Notes: a model not told the origin generated them from the sequence alone. A stretch of 16,455 bases of DNA from Flavobacteriaceae bacterium UBA7433 (GCA_002477565.1 DLQL01000059.1:1-16455); one strand, 5' to 3'; positions 7,213 through 14,964 are shown, counted from the first letter of the stretch. A program made the numbers and translations.

Positions 7213-8466
7213 TTACAGGGCGTCCAGTTTGGATTTGGTCGCTTTCTGTTTGTCATACATCTCCAACAACTCGTACAATCCGATCAATGTTTTCATGATT
7301 TCAGGACTCTTCTCATTGTATTTCAACGCATTTTCATAATAAGGCAACGCCTCTCGATAGACTTCTTTTTGTTGCAGGAGCAACTCATCGTATTTGTCAA
7401 AATCAGACAAATTGTTGTTCATTTCTTCGATGATGGGTTTTGTTTTTTCCAAGATTGAAACCCCGATGTTGTTGTAAGCATCTGAGTAATCGGGTTTGAG
7501 AAGGATTGCATTTTGAAAGTGTGAAATGGCTTCTTCCGCATAGCCTTGCTCCAAAGTGAGCACTCCAACATTGTAATGCAATTGTGGATCGTTGGGCTTC
7601 AATTCAATGGCTTTTTTCAACAATTCCAAAAACTTTTTGTTGTTTCCCAACTTAAAATAAATGTTGGCTTCGCTGATGATCAGCGTGTAGTCGTTTGGAA
7701 ATATTTTTTTGGCATCATCAATGGCTTTCAAAGCCGCGTCTTGATCCCCTTTGGCGATGTAACTCAAGGCGATGTTTTTGGCAATGTTTCCCGTTCTTGA
7801 CTCCGAAACCAGTACTTCTGGAGCAGAAGCCAATTTGAGTCTTACTTGGTTGTCCATGTCTTTTTGGGAGTTGAAATACATGTCTTCCCCACTCAACGCA
7901 TTTGTTGCTTTGTATTGGGTTGTGATTCCCGTATACCCAATAGACAAAAGTTTTTTGTACAGTGTGATGGATTGGTCATAATTCTTTGCATAAAAGGAAG
8001 CCAAAGCAGCATTCTCTAGAAAAGAAGTGTCTTTTTTACTCAAGGTATACACCAATTCGAATTTTTGCGCGGCCTCATTGTACTTCTGCCCGTTGTAAAG
8101 AGTAGAACCTTTCGCAACAGCACTTTGAACAATTCTACTGAGGTCCTCCGCTGCTTTTTGAACGTACTTTTTCATTCCGGATTCTTTTTGAAAACGGAGC
8201 AATTCCAAATAGGCTTCTCCAGCCAGCTCTTCTTGTGCAGAATTTGTTCCGTCTTCAAAGAGAGCTGCTGCTTTGAGGTAGTAATACTTCTCAATTAATT
8301 TTGGCGCAGCATATTCTAGCAGAGCACTTACGACCTCTAGTTGGTCAAGGGAGGCAGCATAATCTTTCTTTTTTAGTGCTTTTTCTGCAGTTTTTAATTC
8401 TTTTTTTTGTGCTACTACTCCAAAACTCAAAGAAAGTGATAGCAGCAGAATAAGTTGATTTTTCAT
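7213..8466 (-). CDS. Secreted tetratricopeptide-repeat protein, function unknown
   Basis: 417 aa from the ATG at 8466. This start is preferred over the longer open frame (to 8571) because it begins with a clear Sec signal peptide, MKNQLILLLSLSLSFGVVAQ, whereas the extension overlaps the end of gyrA. The predicted location is periplasm or outer-membrane side. No Cys follows the hydrophobic core, so it is not a lipoprotein. The rest is helical and TPR-like: degenerate repeats about 22-170, and clear TPRs about 225-330 (e.g. AIELKPNDPQLHYNVGVLTL and its follower ending AILLKPDYSDAYNNIG) and about 365-405, with a charged insert at 340-365 between them. TPRs mediate protein contacts; no catalytic domain is visible. 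It starts 19 bp after the gyrA stop on the same strand, so it is probably cotranscribed with gyrA, and it ends at a shared terminator. The functional reason for pairing with gyrA is not evident. Confidence 0.88.
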   Translation of the reverse strand: MKNQLILLLSLSLSFGVVAQKKELKTAEKALKKKDYAASLDQLEVVSALLEYAAPKLIEKYYYLKAAALFEDGTNSAQEELAGEAYLELLRFQKESGMKKYVQKAAEDLSRIVQSAVAKGSTLYNGQKYNEAAQKFELVYTLSKKDTSFLENAALASFYAKNYDQSITLYKKLLSIGYTGITTQYKATNALSGEDMYFNSQKDMDNQVRLKLASAPEVLVSESRTGNIAKNIALSYIAKGDQDAALKAIDDAKKIFPNDYTLIISEANIYFKLGNNKKFLELLKKAIELKPNDPQLHYNVGVLTLEQGYAEEAISHFQNAILLKPDYSDAYNNIGVSILEKTKPIIEEMNNNLSDFDKYDELLLQQKEVYREALPYYENALKYNEKSPEIMKTLIGLYELLEMYDKQKATKSKLDAL

Positions 8467-8485
8467 GTATATAGGTTTGATTGTA

Positions 8486-11017
8486 TTAATTTTCAGAAGA
8501 AGGCGTCTCTGAAGAACCGCTCGTTTCTGAGGTGCCTTCTTGCCCTTCCACTTCGCCTTGCAATTCCACATCTTCTTCCTCTTCGTGCATGACTTTTGCT
8601 ACGGCAGCAATCGAATCAGAATCTTTGATATTGATCAGCTTGACTCCTTGGGTAGCTCTTCCCATGACGCGCAGGTCACTGACTTCCATGCGGATGGTGA
8701 TTCCAGACTTGTTGATGATCATCAAATCGTCTTCATCTGTCACGTTTTTAATCGCAACCACATCGCCTGTCTTTTCAGAGACGTTGAGTGTTTTTACGCC
8801 TTTACCACCCCGGTTGGTGATTCTGTAATCTTCGAGACTGGATCGTTTTCCGTAACCTTTTTCAGAGACCACCAAGATATTGCTCTCCATATCATTGACA
8901 GCGACCATACCGACCACCTCATCATTTTCATGTGCCAAAGTGATGCCGCGAACACCGGAGGCATTTCTACCCATCGGCCTGGTTTTTTCTTCTTCAAATC
9001 GAATGGATTTTCCAGATTTCAAAGCCAACATGACTTGACTGTCGCCTGTGGTCAATTTTGCTTCTAACAATTCGTCGCCTTCCCGAATGGTAATCGCTGC
9101 GATTCCATTGGTTCTCGGTCTGGAATATTGTTCCAACAGGGTCTTTTTGACCTGGCCTTTTTTGGTGGCCATGATGATGTAATGGCTGTTGATGTAATCG
9201 AGGTCTTTGAGGTCTTGTGTCACCAAAAAGGCTTTGACTTTGTCATCGGGTTCAATGTTGATCAAATTCTGCAGCGCGCGTCCTTTGGCTACTTTTCCGC
9301 CTTCTGGAATTTCGTAAACTCGCATCCAAAACACTTTTCCTTTTTGGGTAAAAAACAGCATGTATTGGTGGTTGGTTCCCACAAACAGGTGTTCTAAGAA
9401 ATCTTCACTTCTGGTAGACACGCCTTTTTGTCCTCTTCCCCCTCTGTTTTGTGTTTTGTATTCGGAAAGCAAGGTACGTTTGACATAGCCTGCATGAGAG
9501 ATGGTCACAACTACTTGTGAATCTGGGATCATGTCTTCAATTTTCATGTCCGCACCTGCGTATTCAATTTCTGAACGACGGGCATCGCCATATTTGTCGC
9601 GAATGGCTGTCAGCTCGTCTTTGATGATTTGCATTCTTCTTGGCTCTTTTGCCAAAATATCTTTCAAGTCAGTGATCAATACCATAATCTCGTCGTACTC
9701 TCCTCTTAGCTTGTCTTGCTCCAGTCCTGTAAGCTGGCGCAAACGCATTTCTACGATGGCCTTGGCTTGGATTTCTGACAATTCAAAACGTGCAATCAAG
9801 CGTTCTCTCGCTTCGTCAGGATTGTTTGAGCCTCTGATGATTTTGATCACTTCGTCAATATTGTCACTTGCAATGATCAATCCCTCTAAGATATGTGCTC
9901 TTGCTTCTGCCTTTTTCAGTTCAAATTCTGTTCTACGAACAATGACCTCGTGGCGGTGTTCGACAAAATGATGGATCAATTGCTTTAAGTTCAGCAATTC
10001 AGGACGCCCGTTTACCAAAGCGATGTTGTTGACACTAAAAGAAGTCTGCAAAGCTGTGTATTTGAACAATTTATTCAATACAATGTTGGGAATTGCATCT
10101 CGTTTCAAAACATAAACGACGCGCATTCCATTTCTATCCGATTCATCTCGGATGTTGGCGATGCCGTCTAATTTTTTATCATTGACCAATTCCGCAGTTT
10201 TTTTGATCATTTCTGCCTTGTTGATCTGGTAAGGAATTTCTGTCACAATGATGCAATCCCGCCCTTTGACTTCTTCAAAAGTTGCCTTGGCGCGCATCAC
10301 GATGCGTCCTCGACCTGTGTGGAAAGCGTCTTTGACTCCTTCATAGCCATAGAGTATTCCTCCCGTAGGAAAATCAGGTGCTTTGATGTACTGCATCAAA
10401 CCGTCGATGTCAATGTCTCTGTCTTCAATATAAGCGACGGTACCGTCTATGACTTCTGTCAAGTTGTGCGGCGCCATATTAGTGGCCATCCCTACCGCAA
10501 TTCCCGAAGCTCCGTTGATTAGCAAATTGGGGATTCTGGTTGGAAGAACGGTGGGTTCTTTTAGGGTGTCGTCAAAATTGAGTTTGTGGTCGACGGTATC
10601 CTTTTCAATATCCGCCAACATGTCTTCGGATATTTTTTGCATCCGCACCTCGGTGTAACGCATTGCTGCTGGACTATCACCATCTACAGACCCAAAGTTT
10701 CCCTGACCGTCTACCATCATATAGCGCACGCTCCAATTCTGTGCCATTCGCACCATGGAATCGTATACAGAAGTATCACCGTGGGGGTGGTACTTTCCCA
10801 AAACTTCTCCCACTATTCTCGCAGACTTCTTGTAAGAGCCGGTCGCCTTGATTCCCAACTCATGCATTCCATACAAAACCCTCCGATGCACAGGTTTCAA
10901 TCCGTCTCTTACATCAGGTAAGGCTCTCGAAACAATTACGGACATAGAATAATCTATGTATGCCGACTTCATCTGCTCCTCTATATTGATAGGGATCAAC
11001 TTTTCTCCATCTGCCAT
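8486..11017 (-). CDS. gyrA: DNA gyrase subunit A
   Basis: 843-aa A subunit of the type IIA topoisomerase that introduces negative supercoils, acting as A2B2 with GyrB. The breakage-reunion domain covers about residues 1-495. Catalytic Tyr121 lies in AAMRYTEVRM and the quinolone-determining stretch is HPHGDTSVYDSMVRM (77-91). The C-terminal beta-pinwheel covers about 500-810 and carries the GyrA box as QNRGGRG (523-529), with a second related loop TNRGGKG at 734-740; these support a wrapping, gyrase-type subunit rather than ParC. After the pinwheel comes a Glu/Ser/Thr-rich tail (811-843). Position 82 is Thr where E. coli has Ser83; I recall Thr as the normal residue in flavobacteria, and Asp86 is retained. 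Divergent from clpC and followed by the TPR gene. Confidence 0.97.
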   Translation of the reverse strand: MADGEKLIPINIEEQMKSAYIDYSMSVIVSRALPDVRDGLKPVHRRVLYGMHELGIKATGSYKKSARIVGEVLGKYHPHGDTSVYDSMVRMAQNWSVRYMMVDGQGNFGSVDGDSPAAMRYTEVRMQKISEDMLADIEKDTVDHKLNFDDTLKEPTVLPTRIPNLLINGASGIAVGMATNMAPHNLTEVIDGTVAYIEDRDIDIDGLMQYIKAPDFPTGGILYGYEGVKDAFHTGRGRIVMRAKATFEEVKGRDCIIVTEIPYQINKAEMIKKTAELVNDKKLDGIANIRDESDRNGMRVVYVLKRDAIPNIVLNKLFKYTALQTSFSVNNIALVNGRPELLNLKQLIHHFVEHRHEVIVRRTEFELKKAEARAHILEGLIIASDNIDEVIKIIRGSNNPDEARERLIARFELSEIQAKAIVEMRLRQLTGLEQDKLRGEYDEIMVLITDLKDILAKEPRRMQIIKDELTAIRDKYGDARRSEIEYAGADMKIEDMIPDSQVVVTISHAGYVKRTLLSEYKTQNRGGRGQKGVSTRSEDFLEHLFVGTNHQYMLFFTQKGKVFWMRVYEIPEGGKVAKGRALQNLINIEPDDKVKAFLVTQDLKDLDYINSHYIIMATKKGQVKKTLLEQYSRPRTNGIAAITIREGDELLEAKLTTGDSQVMLALKSGKSIRFEEEKTRPMGRNASGVRGITLAHENDEVVGMVAVNDMESNILVVSEKGYGKRSSLEDYRITNRGGKGVKTLNVSEKTGDVVAIKNVTDEDDLMIINKSGITIRMEVSDLRVMGRATQGVKLINIKDSDSIAAVAKVMHEEEEDVELQGEVEGQEGTSETSGSSETPSSEN

Positions 11018-11211
11018 AAAAATATGTTTAGTTTAGTTAGTTCATTTTAGTGAACAGCAAGATACACTTTTTAGCCTTTTTGACCCCTTTTACGGCCGTG
11101 GTATTTGCTTAGAGTTATCAACAATTTTAGGGGTTTTTTAACACTTTGTACTGTGCTGATTTTCAGACTGTTTTTGTGCGCAATTTGCCGCGGGATCTTT
11201 TTTTTAAGAAC

Positions 11212-11225
11212 AATCACATGTGATT
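11212..11225. promoter_or_regulatory. 14-bp perfect palindrome upstream of clpC, possible operator
   Basis: AATCACATGTGATT is its own reverse complement. With a one-base bulge the symmetry extends outward to ACA...TGT (11210-11228). It overlaps the TTTG (11224-11227) that could be the clpC -33 element. The half-site order (TCACA then TGTGA) is the reverse of a CRP/FNR-type site. Function as an operator is inference. Confidence 0.35.
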
Positions 11226-11257
11226 TGTAAATTTTAATGAAAAATCCATTAAATTTA
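11224..11257 (+). promoter_or_regulatory. Weak candidate clpC promoter
   Basis: TTTG (11224-11227) is followed after 22 nt by TAAATTTA (11250-11257), which matches TAnnTTTG at all but the last base. A second near-match, TAAATTTT, lies at 11228-11235. Spacing and the final base are off consensus. Confidence 0.3.
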
Positions 11258-11273
11258 CCTAAAAACAGAGACT

Positions 11274-13814
11274 ATGGATGATAATTTTTCGCAAAAAGTA
11301 AAAGACGTGATCGGATACAGCAAAGAAGAGGCCTTGCGACTGGGGCATGATTTTATTGGTACCGAACATTTGATTTTGGGAGTGCTCCGTAAAGCTGAAG
11401 GGAAAGCCATTGAGATCTTGAATTCTTTGAACATCAATTTGGATTACTTAAAGAAAAAGATCGAGGCATTGAATCCTTCCACACCATCTTTTAACGAAGA
11501 TTTTGAAAAGAAAAAACTACACCTGACCCGTCAAGCAGAAAAAGCGTTGAAAACGACCTTTTTGGAAGCAAAACTTTACCAAGACGAATCTGTAAACACA
11601 GCTCACCTTCTCTTGTGTGTACTCCGGAATGAAAACGACCCGACAACAAAATTATTAAACAATTTTGACATCAGTTACGACGATGTAAAAGCGCTGTTCA
11701 AACAAATGAACAACGATACAGACGACAGCCATGAGTTCCCAACTGCAGAAAGTGCAAATCCGGGACAGTTTGAAGATGCTGACAAATCAAATCCTTTTGA
11801 ATCCCAACCCAACAAGGGGAAAACTTCTCAGAAATCAAAGACACCCGTATTGGACAATTTTGGTCGGGACTTGACCTTTCTCGCTGAAAACCAAAAGTTA
11901 GACCCTGTGGTGGGACGGAAAGAAGAAATCGAACGGGTTTCCCAAATTTTAAGTCGGCGCAAAAAAAACAACCCGATGCTCATCGGTGAACCTGGAGTTG
12001 GAAAATCTGCAATAGCAGAAGGATTGGCGCTCCGCATCGTCCAAAGAAAAGTATCTCGTATTTTGTTCAACAAAAGAGTGGTTTCTTTGGATTTGGCAAG
12101 TTTGGTTGCCGGCACCAAATACAGAGGTCAGTTTGAAGAGCGTATGAAAGCCCTGATGAACGAACTGGAAAAGAACGAAGACATCATTCTCTTTATCGAT
12201 GAAATTCACACCATTGTTGGTGCTGGAGGCGCTACAGGCTCTTTGGATGCCTCCAACATGCTCAAACCAGCACTCGCGAGAGGTGAAATCCAATGTATTG
12301 GGGCGACGACCCTAAACGAATACCGTCAAAATATTGAAAAAGACGGTGCTTTGGAACGCCGCTTTCAAAAAGTAATCGTAGAGCCAACTTCTATTGAAGA
12401 AACGGTCGCAATTCTAAAAAACATCAAAGAAAAATACGAAGACCACCACAATGTGACTTATACAGAAGCTGCGATCAAAGCTTGTGTCACATTGACCAAC
12501 CGCTACATGACGGATCGGTTTTTACCTGACAAAGCAATCGATGCCTTGGACGAAGCGGGATCTCGAATTCACATCACAAACATCGTGGTTCCCAAGCAAG
12601 TGCTCGAGTTGGAACAGAAATTAGAAACCATCAAAGAAGAGAAGACCAACGCAGTCACGCGTCAAAAATACGAAGAAGCTGCTAGGTTAAGAGACGATGA
12701 AAAAAACATAGAAGCAGCTTTGAAATCTGCTCAAAATCAATGGGAAGAAGCTTCCAAAGAAAATAGGGAGACCGTCACAGAGGACAATGTGGCCGAAGTG
12801 GTTTCTATGATGACTGGCATTCCTGTGAACAGAGTTGCAGAAGCTGAAAGCAGTCGTTTGAGCGATCTTCCAAAGAAAATCAAGGGGAAAGTCATCGGAC
12901 AAGACGAAGCCGTCGCAAAAGTTGTCAAAGCGATTCAACGAAACCGCATCGGACTAAAAGACCCGAACAAACCCATCGGCTCTTTTATCTTCTTAGGACA
13001 GACCGGAGTCGGAAAAACACAATTGGCGAAAGTCTTGGCGCGCGAACTTTTTGACACAAGCGATTCTTTGGTCCGTGTTGACATGAGTGAATACATGGAG
13101 AAGTTCTCTGTGTCTCGATTGATCGGAGCGCCTCCTGGTTATGTAGGTTATGAAGAAGGTGGGCAGTTGACAGAAAAGATTCGAAGAAAACCCTATGCCG
13201 TTGTCCTGCTTGACGAAATCGAAAAAGCACATCCCGATGTGTTCAATATGCTCTTGCAAATACTCGACGAAGGTTTTGTGACGGATAGCTTGGGGCGTAA
13301 AATCGATTTTAGAAATACCATCATTATCATGACCTCCAATATTGGAGCCCGTCAATTGAAAGATTTTGGCGGCGGCGTTGGCTTTGGTACTTCTGCCAAA
13401 GCAGCACAAGCCGATGCACATGCCAAAGGAATCATCGAAAGTGCCCTTAAAAAATCCTTTGCACCTGAATTCATCAATCGCATCGATGACGTGATTATCT
13501 TCAACGCTTTGGAAAGAAAAGACATCCATCAAATTATCGACATCGAATTGGAAAAATTATTGGCCCGCATCAGCGACTTGGGCTACACACTAAAGTTGAG
13601 CGACAAAGCCAAAGATTATATCGCCGACAAGGGATTTGACAAAACCTATGGCGCCCGCCCTTTGAACAGAGCCATTCAAAAATACATTGAAGATGCTTTG
13701 GCGGAAGAAATTGTCAATTCCAACCTCACGGAAGGAGATGTCATTTTTATGGACCTCGATTCAAAATCTAAGGAACTGACAATTCAAATCGAAAAAAAGA
13801 AAATCAAAAAGTAA
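11274..13814 (+). CDS. clpC: ATP-dependent Clp protease ATP-binding subunit ClpC
   Basis: 846-aa HSP100 AAA+ unfoldase that feeds substrates to ClpP and can disaggregate proteins. Domains: Clp N repeats at about 1-70 and 80-145; acidic linker about 148-190; AAA1 with Walker A GEPGVGKS (238-245), Walker B ILFIDE (305-310) and arginine-finger region ALERRF (359-364); a middle UVR-like segment (about 459-490, KYEEAARLRDDE) typical of ClpC; AAA2 with Walker A GQTGVGKT (575-582) and Walker B VVLLDE (643-648); the ClpP-docking loop VGFG (702-705); and the C-terminal small domain (about 745-830, YGARPLNRAIQ). The short UVR-bearing middle segment and the VGFG loop separate it from ClpB, which has a long M domain and no ClpP loop. 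Length is normal and all nucleotide-binding motifs are intact. It is monocistronic by context, ending at a terminator before a convergent gene. Confidence 0.96.
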   Translation: MDDNFSQKVKDVIGYSKEEALRLGHDFIGTEHLILGVLRKAEGKAIEILNSLNINLDYLKKKIEALNPSTPSFNEDFEKKKLHLTRQAEKALKTTFLEAKLYQDESVNTAHLLLCVLRNENDPTTKLLNNFDISYDDVKALFKQMNNDTDDSHEFPTAESANPGQFEDADKSNPFESQPNKGKTSQKSKTPVLDNFGRDLTFLAENQKLDPVVGRKEEIERVSQILSRRKKNNPMLIGEPGVGKSAIAEGLALRIVQRKVSRILFNKRVVSLDLASLVAGTKYRGQFEERMKALMNELEKNEDIILFIDEIHTIVGAGGATGSLDASNMLKPALARGEIQCIGATTLNEYRQNIEKDGALERRFQKVIVEPTSIEETVAILKNIKEKYEDHHNVTYTEAAIKACVTLTNRYMTDRFLPDKAIDALDEAGSRIHITNIVVPKQVLELEQKLETIKEEKTNAVTRQKYEEAARLRDDEKNIEAALKSAQNQWEEASKENRETVTEDNVAEVVSMMTGIPVNRVAEAESSRLSDLPKKIKGKVIGQDEAVAKVVKAIQRNRIGLKDPNKPIGSFIFLGQTGVGKTQLAKVLARELFDTSDSLVRVDMSEYMEKFSVSRLIGAPPGYVGYEEGGQLTEKIRRKPYAVVLLDEIEKAHPDVFNMLLQILDEGFVTDSLGRKIDFRNTIIIMTSNIGARQLKDFGGGVGFGTSAKAAQADAHAKGIIESALKKSFAPEFINRIDDVIIFNALERKDIHQIIDIELEKLLARISDLGYTLKLSDKAKDYIADKGFDKTYGARPLNRAIQKYIEDALAEEIVNSNLTEGDVIFMDLDSKSKELTIQIEKKKIKK

Positions 13815-13830
13815 TTCCTTGGAAAGGAAT
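13814..13830 (+). other. Short perfect hairpin at the clpC stop codon
   Basis: ATTCCTT (13814-13820) pairs with AAGGAAT (13824-13830) around GGA. It begins on the last base of the clpC TAA stop. It lacks its own U tract and precedes the true terminator by 7 bp; it may protect the 3' end. Confidence 0.4.
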
Positions 13831-13837
13831 GGCACAG

Positions 13838-13868
13838 AAAAAGCTTTGGAAAATCCAAAGCTTTTTTT
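13838..13868. terminator. Bidirectional terminator between clpC and the CtlX-like gene
   Basis: AAAGCTTTGGA (13840-13850) pairs with TCCAAAGCTTT (13854-13864) around AAA. Seven T (13862-13868) follow on the plus strand and five A (13838-13842) precede, so it can serve both convergent genes. It runs up to the minus-strand stop codon at 13867-13869. Confidence 0.88.
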
Positions 13869-14904
13869 ATTTGGATTTGGGCAAAAAAACTTCTGTCAAC
13901 ATAGAGCCTACACTGCCGCCTGCAAAGTTCTCTATGGTAGGCAAAGGGGTGCTGATAATTTGAGTGTGTCTTTCAAGCATTGCTATTTGTTCCGGGCGAA
14001 GACTTTGAAAAGCCGTTTCAGACATGACGGTATACTGCTGTCCAAATGCATTTTCAACTTGCAACAAATTGCCTGCAAAATTGGCTGCCTGAGCTTCTGA
14101 AATCAGCAACAGTTCTTTTCCATCTTCTTTGAGGTGTTGCAAAAGGTTTTTCCGTTCCGATTTATCGTCGATGCTTTCCAAGCACAGCACAGCAAAATGT
14201 GTCCCCACACAGAGCACTAAGTTGGTGTGGTCTCTGGGAACTCGGTCCCCTTCCACCGTATGGAATGCTGTAAAGACCACTGGCGTGTATTCGAAATCTT
14301 CACAGAATTCAATAAAGAGTTCTTCGTCTGTTCTTGCTGACAAGACACAATATGCTTTTCGGTGCACACGATCCAAAACCATACTTGCTGTTCCTTCCAA
14401 GAAATAGCCTTGTGCCGCTGCACTTGTATAATCGACAAAACCAGCGATTTCAAAACCGGAAGTTTCTAAAAACCCAAACAAATCCTCGGTTCTTTCAAGG
14501 CGGCTGTTTGGAGCAAAAATGGGGTACAGACCTACAATCCCGTCTTCATGAAACGAAACCCAATTGTTGGAAAAAAGTCCAGCGGGCGTCGTGGGTTTTT
14601 CAGTGTCTTGCAGCACCAAAACACGAATTCCAACCCGCTTTAATTGCTGTACAAGAGCGTCGAATTCGGCAAGGACTCTTTCTTCTATATCCATATGGGA
14701 AAGCTTGCTGAGTTCTTTTTGACACAAGTTGTTGATTGCCGTCTGTTCGTTCTTGCGAAAAGACAAAGAGCGTACCATCAAAAGGTTGTTTGTCGTTTGC
14801 TTCATATAGGCGTCTTTGTTATCAGGAACCGATCCATTCTGTTGAGCAACTCCCAAACCGACAGCTCTCAATCTCGAAGTTTCGTCTTGAATCTTAAGCA
14901 CCAT
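13867..14904 (-). CDS. CtlX-like amidinotransferase-fold protein with foreign N-terminus and no catalytic Cys
   Basis: 345 aa from the ATG at 14904. From Met34 (ATG at 14805) the protein follows the CtlX/FN0238-type family (guanidine-modifying superfamily; citrulline-utilisation hydrolase): QTTNNLLMVR (36-45), NEQTAINN (52-59), SNNWVSFHEDG (112-122), LERTEDL (136-142), YFLEGTASMVLDR (167-179), DHTN (225-228) and a C-terminal segment around 325-343. The acidic residue (Glu170) and His226 expected for catalysis are present. The motif I recall as GGGSARCM in the family reads AGGSVGSM here, so Ser334 (codon TCT, 13905-13903) replaces the nucleophilic Cys and Gly333 the Arg. Residues 1-33 instead resemble the start of DDAH/arginine-deiminase-type proteins (ETSRLRAVGLG, ending DAY). 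The reading frame is uninterrupted. It lies downstream of gltA behind a hairpin. Activity is doubtful; it may be a pseudoenzyme, a Ser variant or a decaying gene. Translation could also start at Met34 (312 aa). Confidence 0.8.
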   Translation of the reverse strand: MVLKIQDETSRLRAVGLGVAQQNGSVPDNKDAYMKQTTNNLLMVRSLSFRKNEQTAINNLCQKELSKLSHMDIEERVLAEFDALVQQLKRVGIRVLVLQDTEKPTTPAGLFSNNWVSFHEDGIVGLYPIFAPNSRLERTEDLFGFLETSGFEIAGFVDYTSAAAQGYFLEGTASMVLDRVHRKAYCVLSARTDEELFIEFCEDFEYTPVVFTAFHTVEGDRVPRDHTNLVLCVGTHFAVLCLESIDDKSERKNLLQHLKEDGKELLLISEAQAANFAGNLLQVENAFGQQYTVMSETAFQSLRPEQIAMLERHTQIISTPLPTIENFAGGSVGSMLTEVFLPKSK

Positions 14905-14923
14905 CAATAGGTCTGTCTGTGGG

Positions 14924-14956
14924 CCAAAACAAAGCCTTCAATGAAATTGAAGGCTT
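14924..14956 (-). terminator. Terminator-like hairpin after gltA
   Basis: AAGCCTTCAAT (14932-14942) pairs perfectly with ATTGAAGGCTT (14946-14956) around GAA. On the minus strand it starts 8 bp after the gltA stop and is followed by a T-rich but interrupted tract (TTTGTTTTGG, taking in the last bases of the stem), so termination may be partial. It ends about 27 bp before the ATG of the CtlX-like gene. Confidence 0.7.
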
Positions 14957-14964
14957 GGGCTGTC

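Larger units (their letters stand above)
11018..11273. other. 256-bp divergent intergenic region gyrA/clpC
   Basis: A/T-rich gap with the 5' ends of gyrA and clpC. It contains a 14-bp palindrome at 11212-11225 close to clpC, and a short inverted repeat GTTCA-N6-TGAAC (11040-11055) in the presumed gyrA leader. I found no convincing TAnnTTTG box for gyrA; the nearest is a poor TATCTTGC on the minus strand at 11064-11057. No ORF or RNA gene is seen. Confidence 0.5.

Noticed and set aside
8467..8571. Longer N-terminus for the TPR protein
   Set aside because: The extra 35 codons overlap gyrA and would bury an evident signal peptide; the ATG at 8466 is the better start.
10758..10775. GyrA Thr82 in place of the Ser found in E. 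coli, as a quinolone-resistance mutation
   Set aside because: Thr at this position is, as I recall, the wild-type residue in flavobacteria, and Asp86 is retained; no resistance claim is justified.
11115..11123. TTATCAACA as a DnaA box in the gyrA/clpC gap
   Set aside because: It is a single copy, one mismatch from TTATCCACA, with no cluster or other origin features nearby.
12601..12760. ClpB instead of ClpC
   Set aside because: The middle segment is short and UVR-like and a VGFG ClpP-docking loop is present, whereas ClpB has a long coiled M domain and no such loop.
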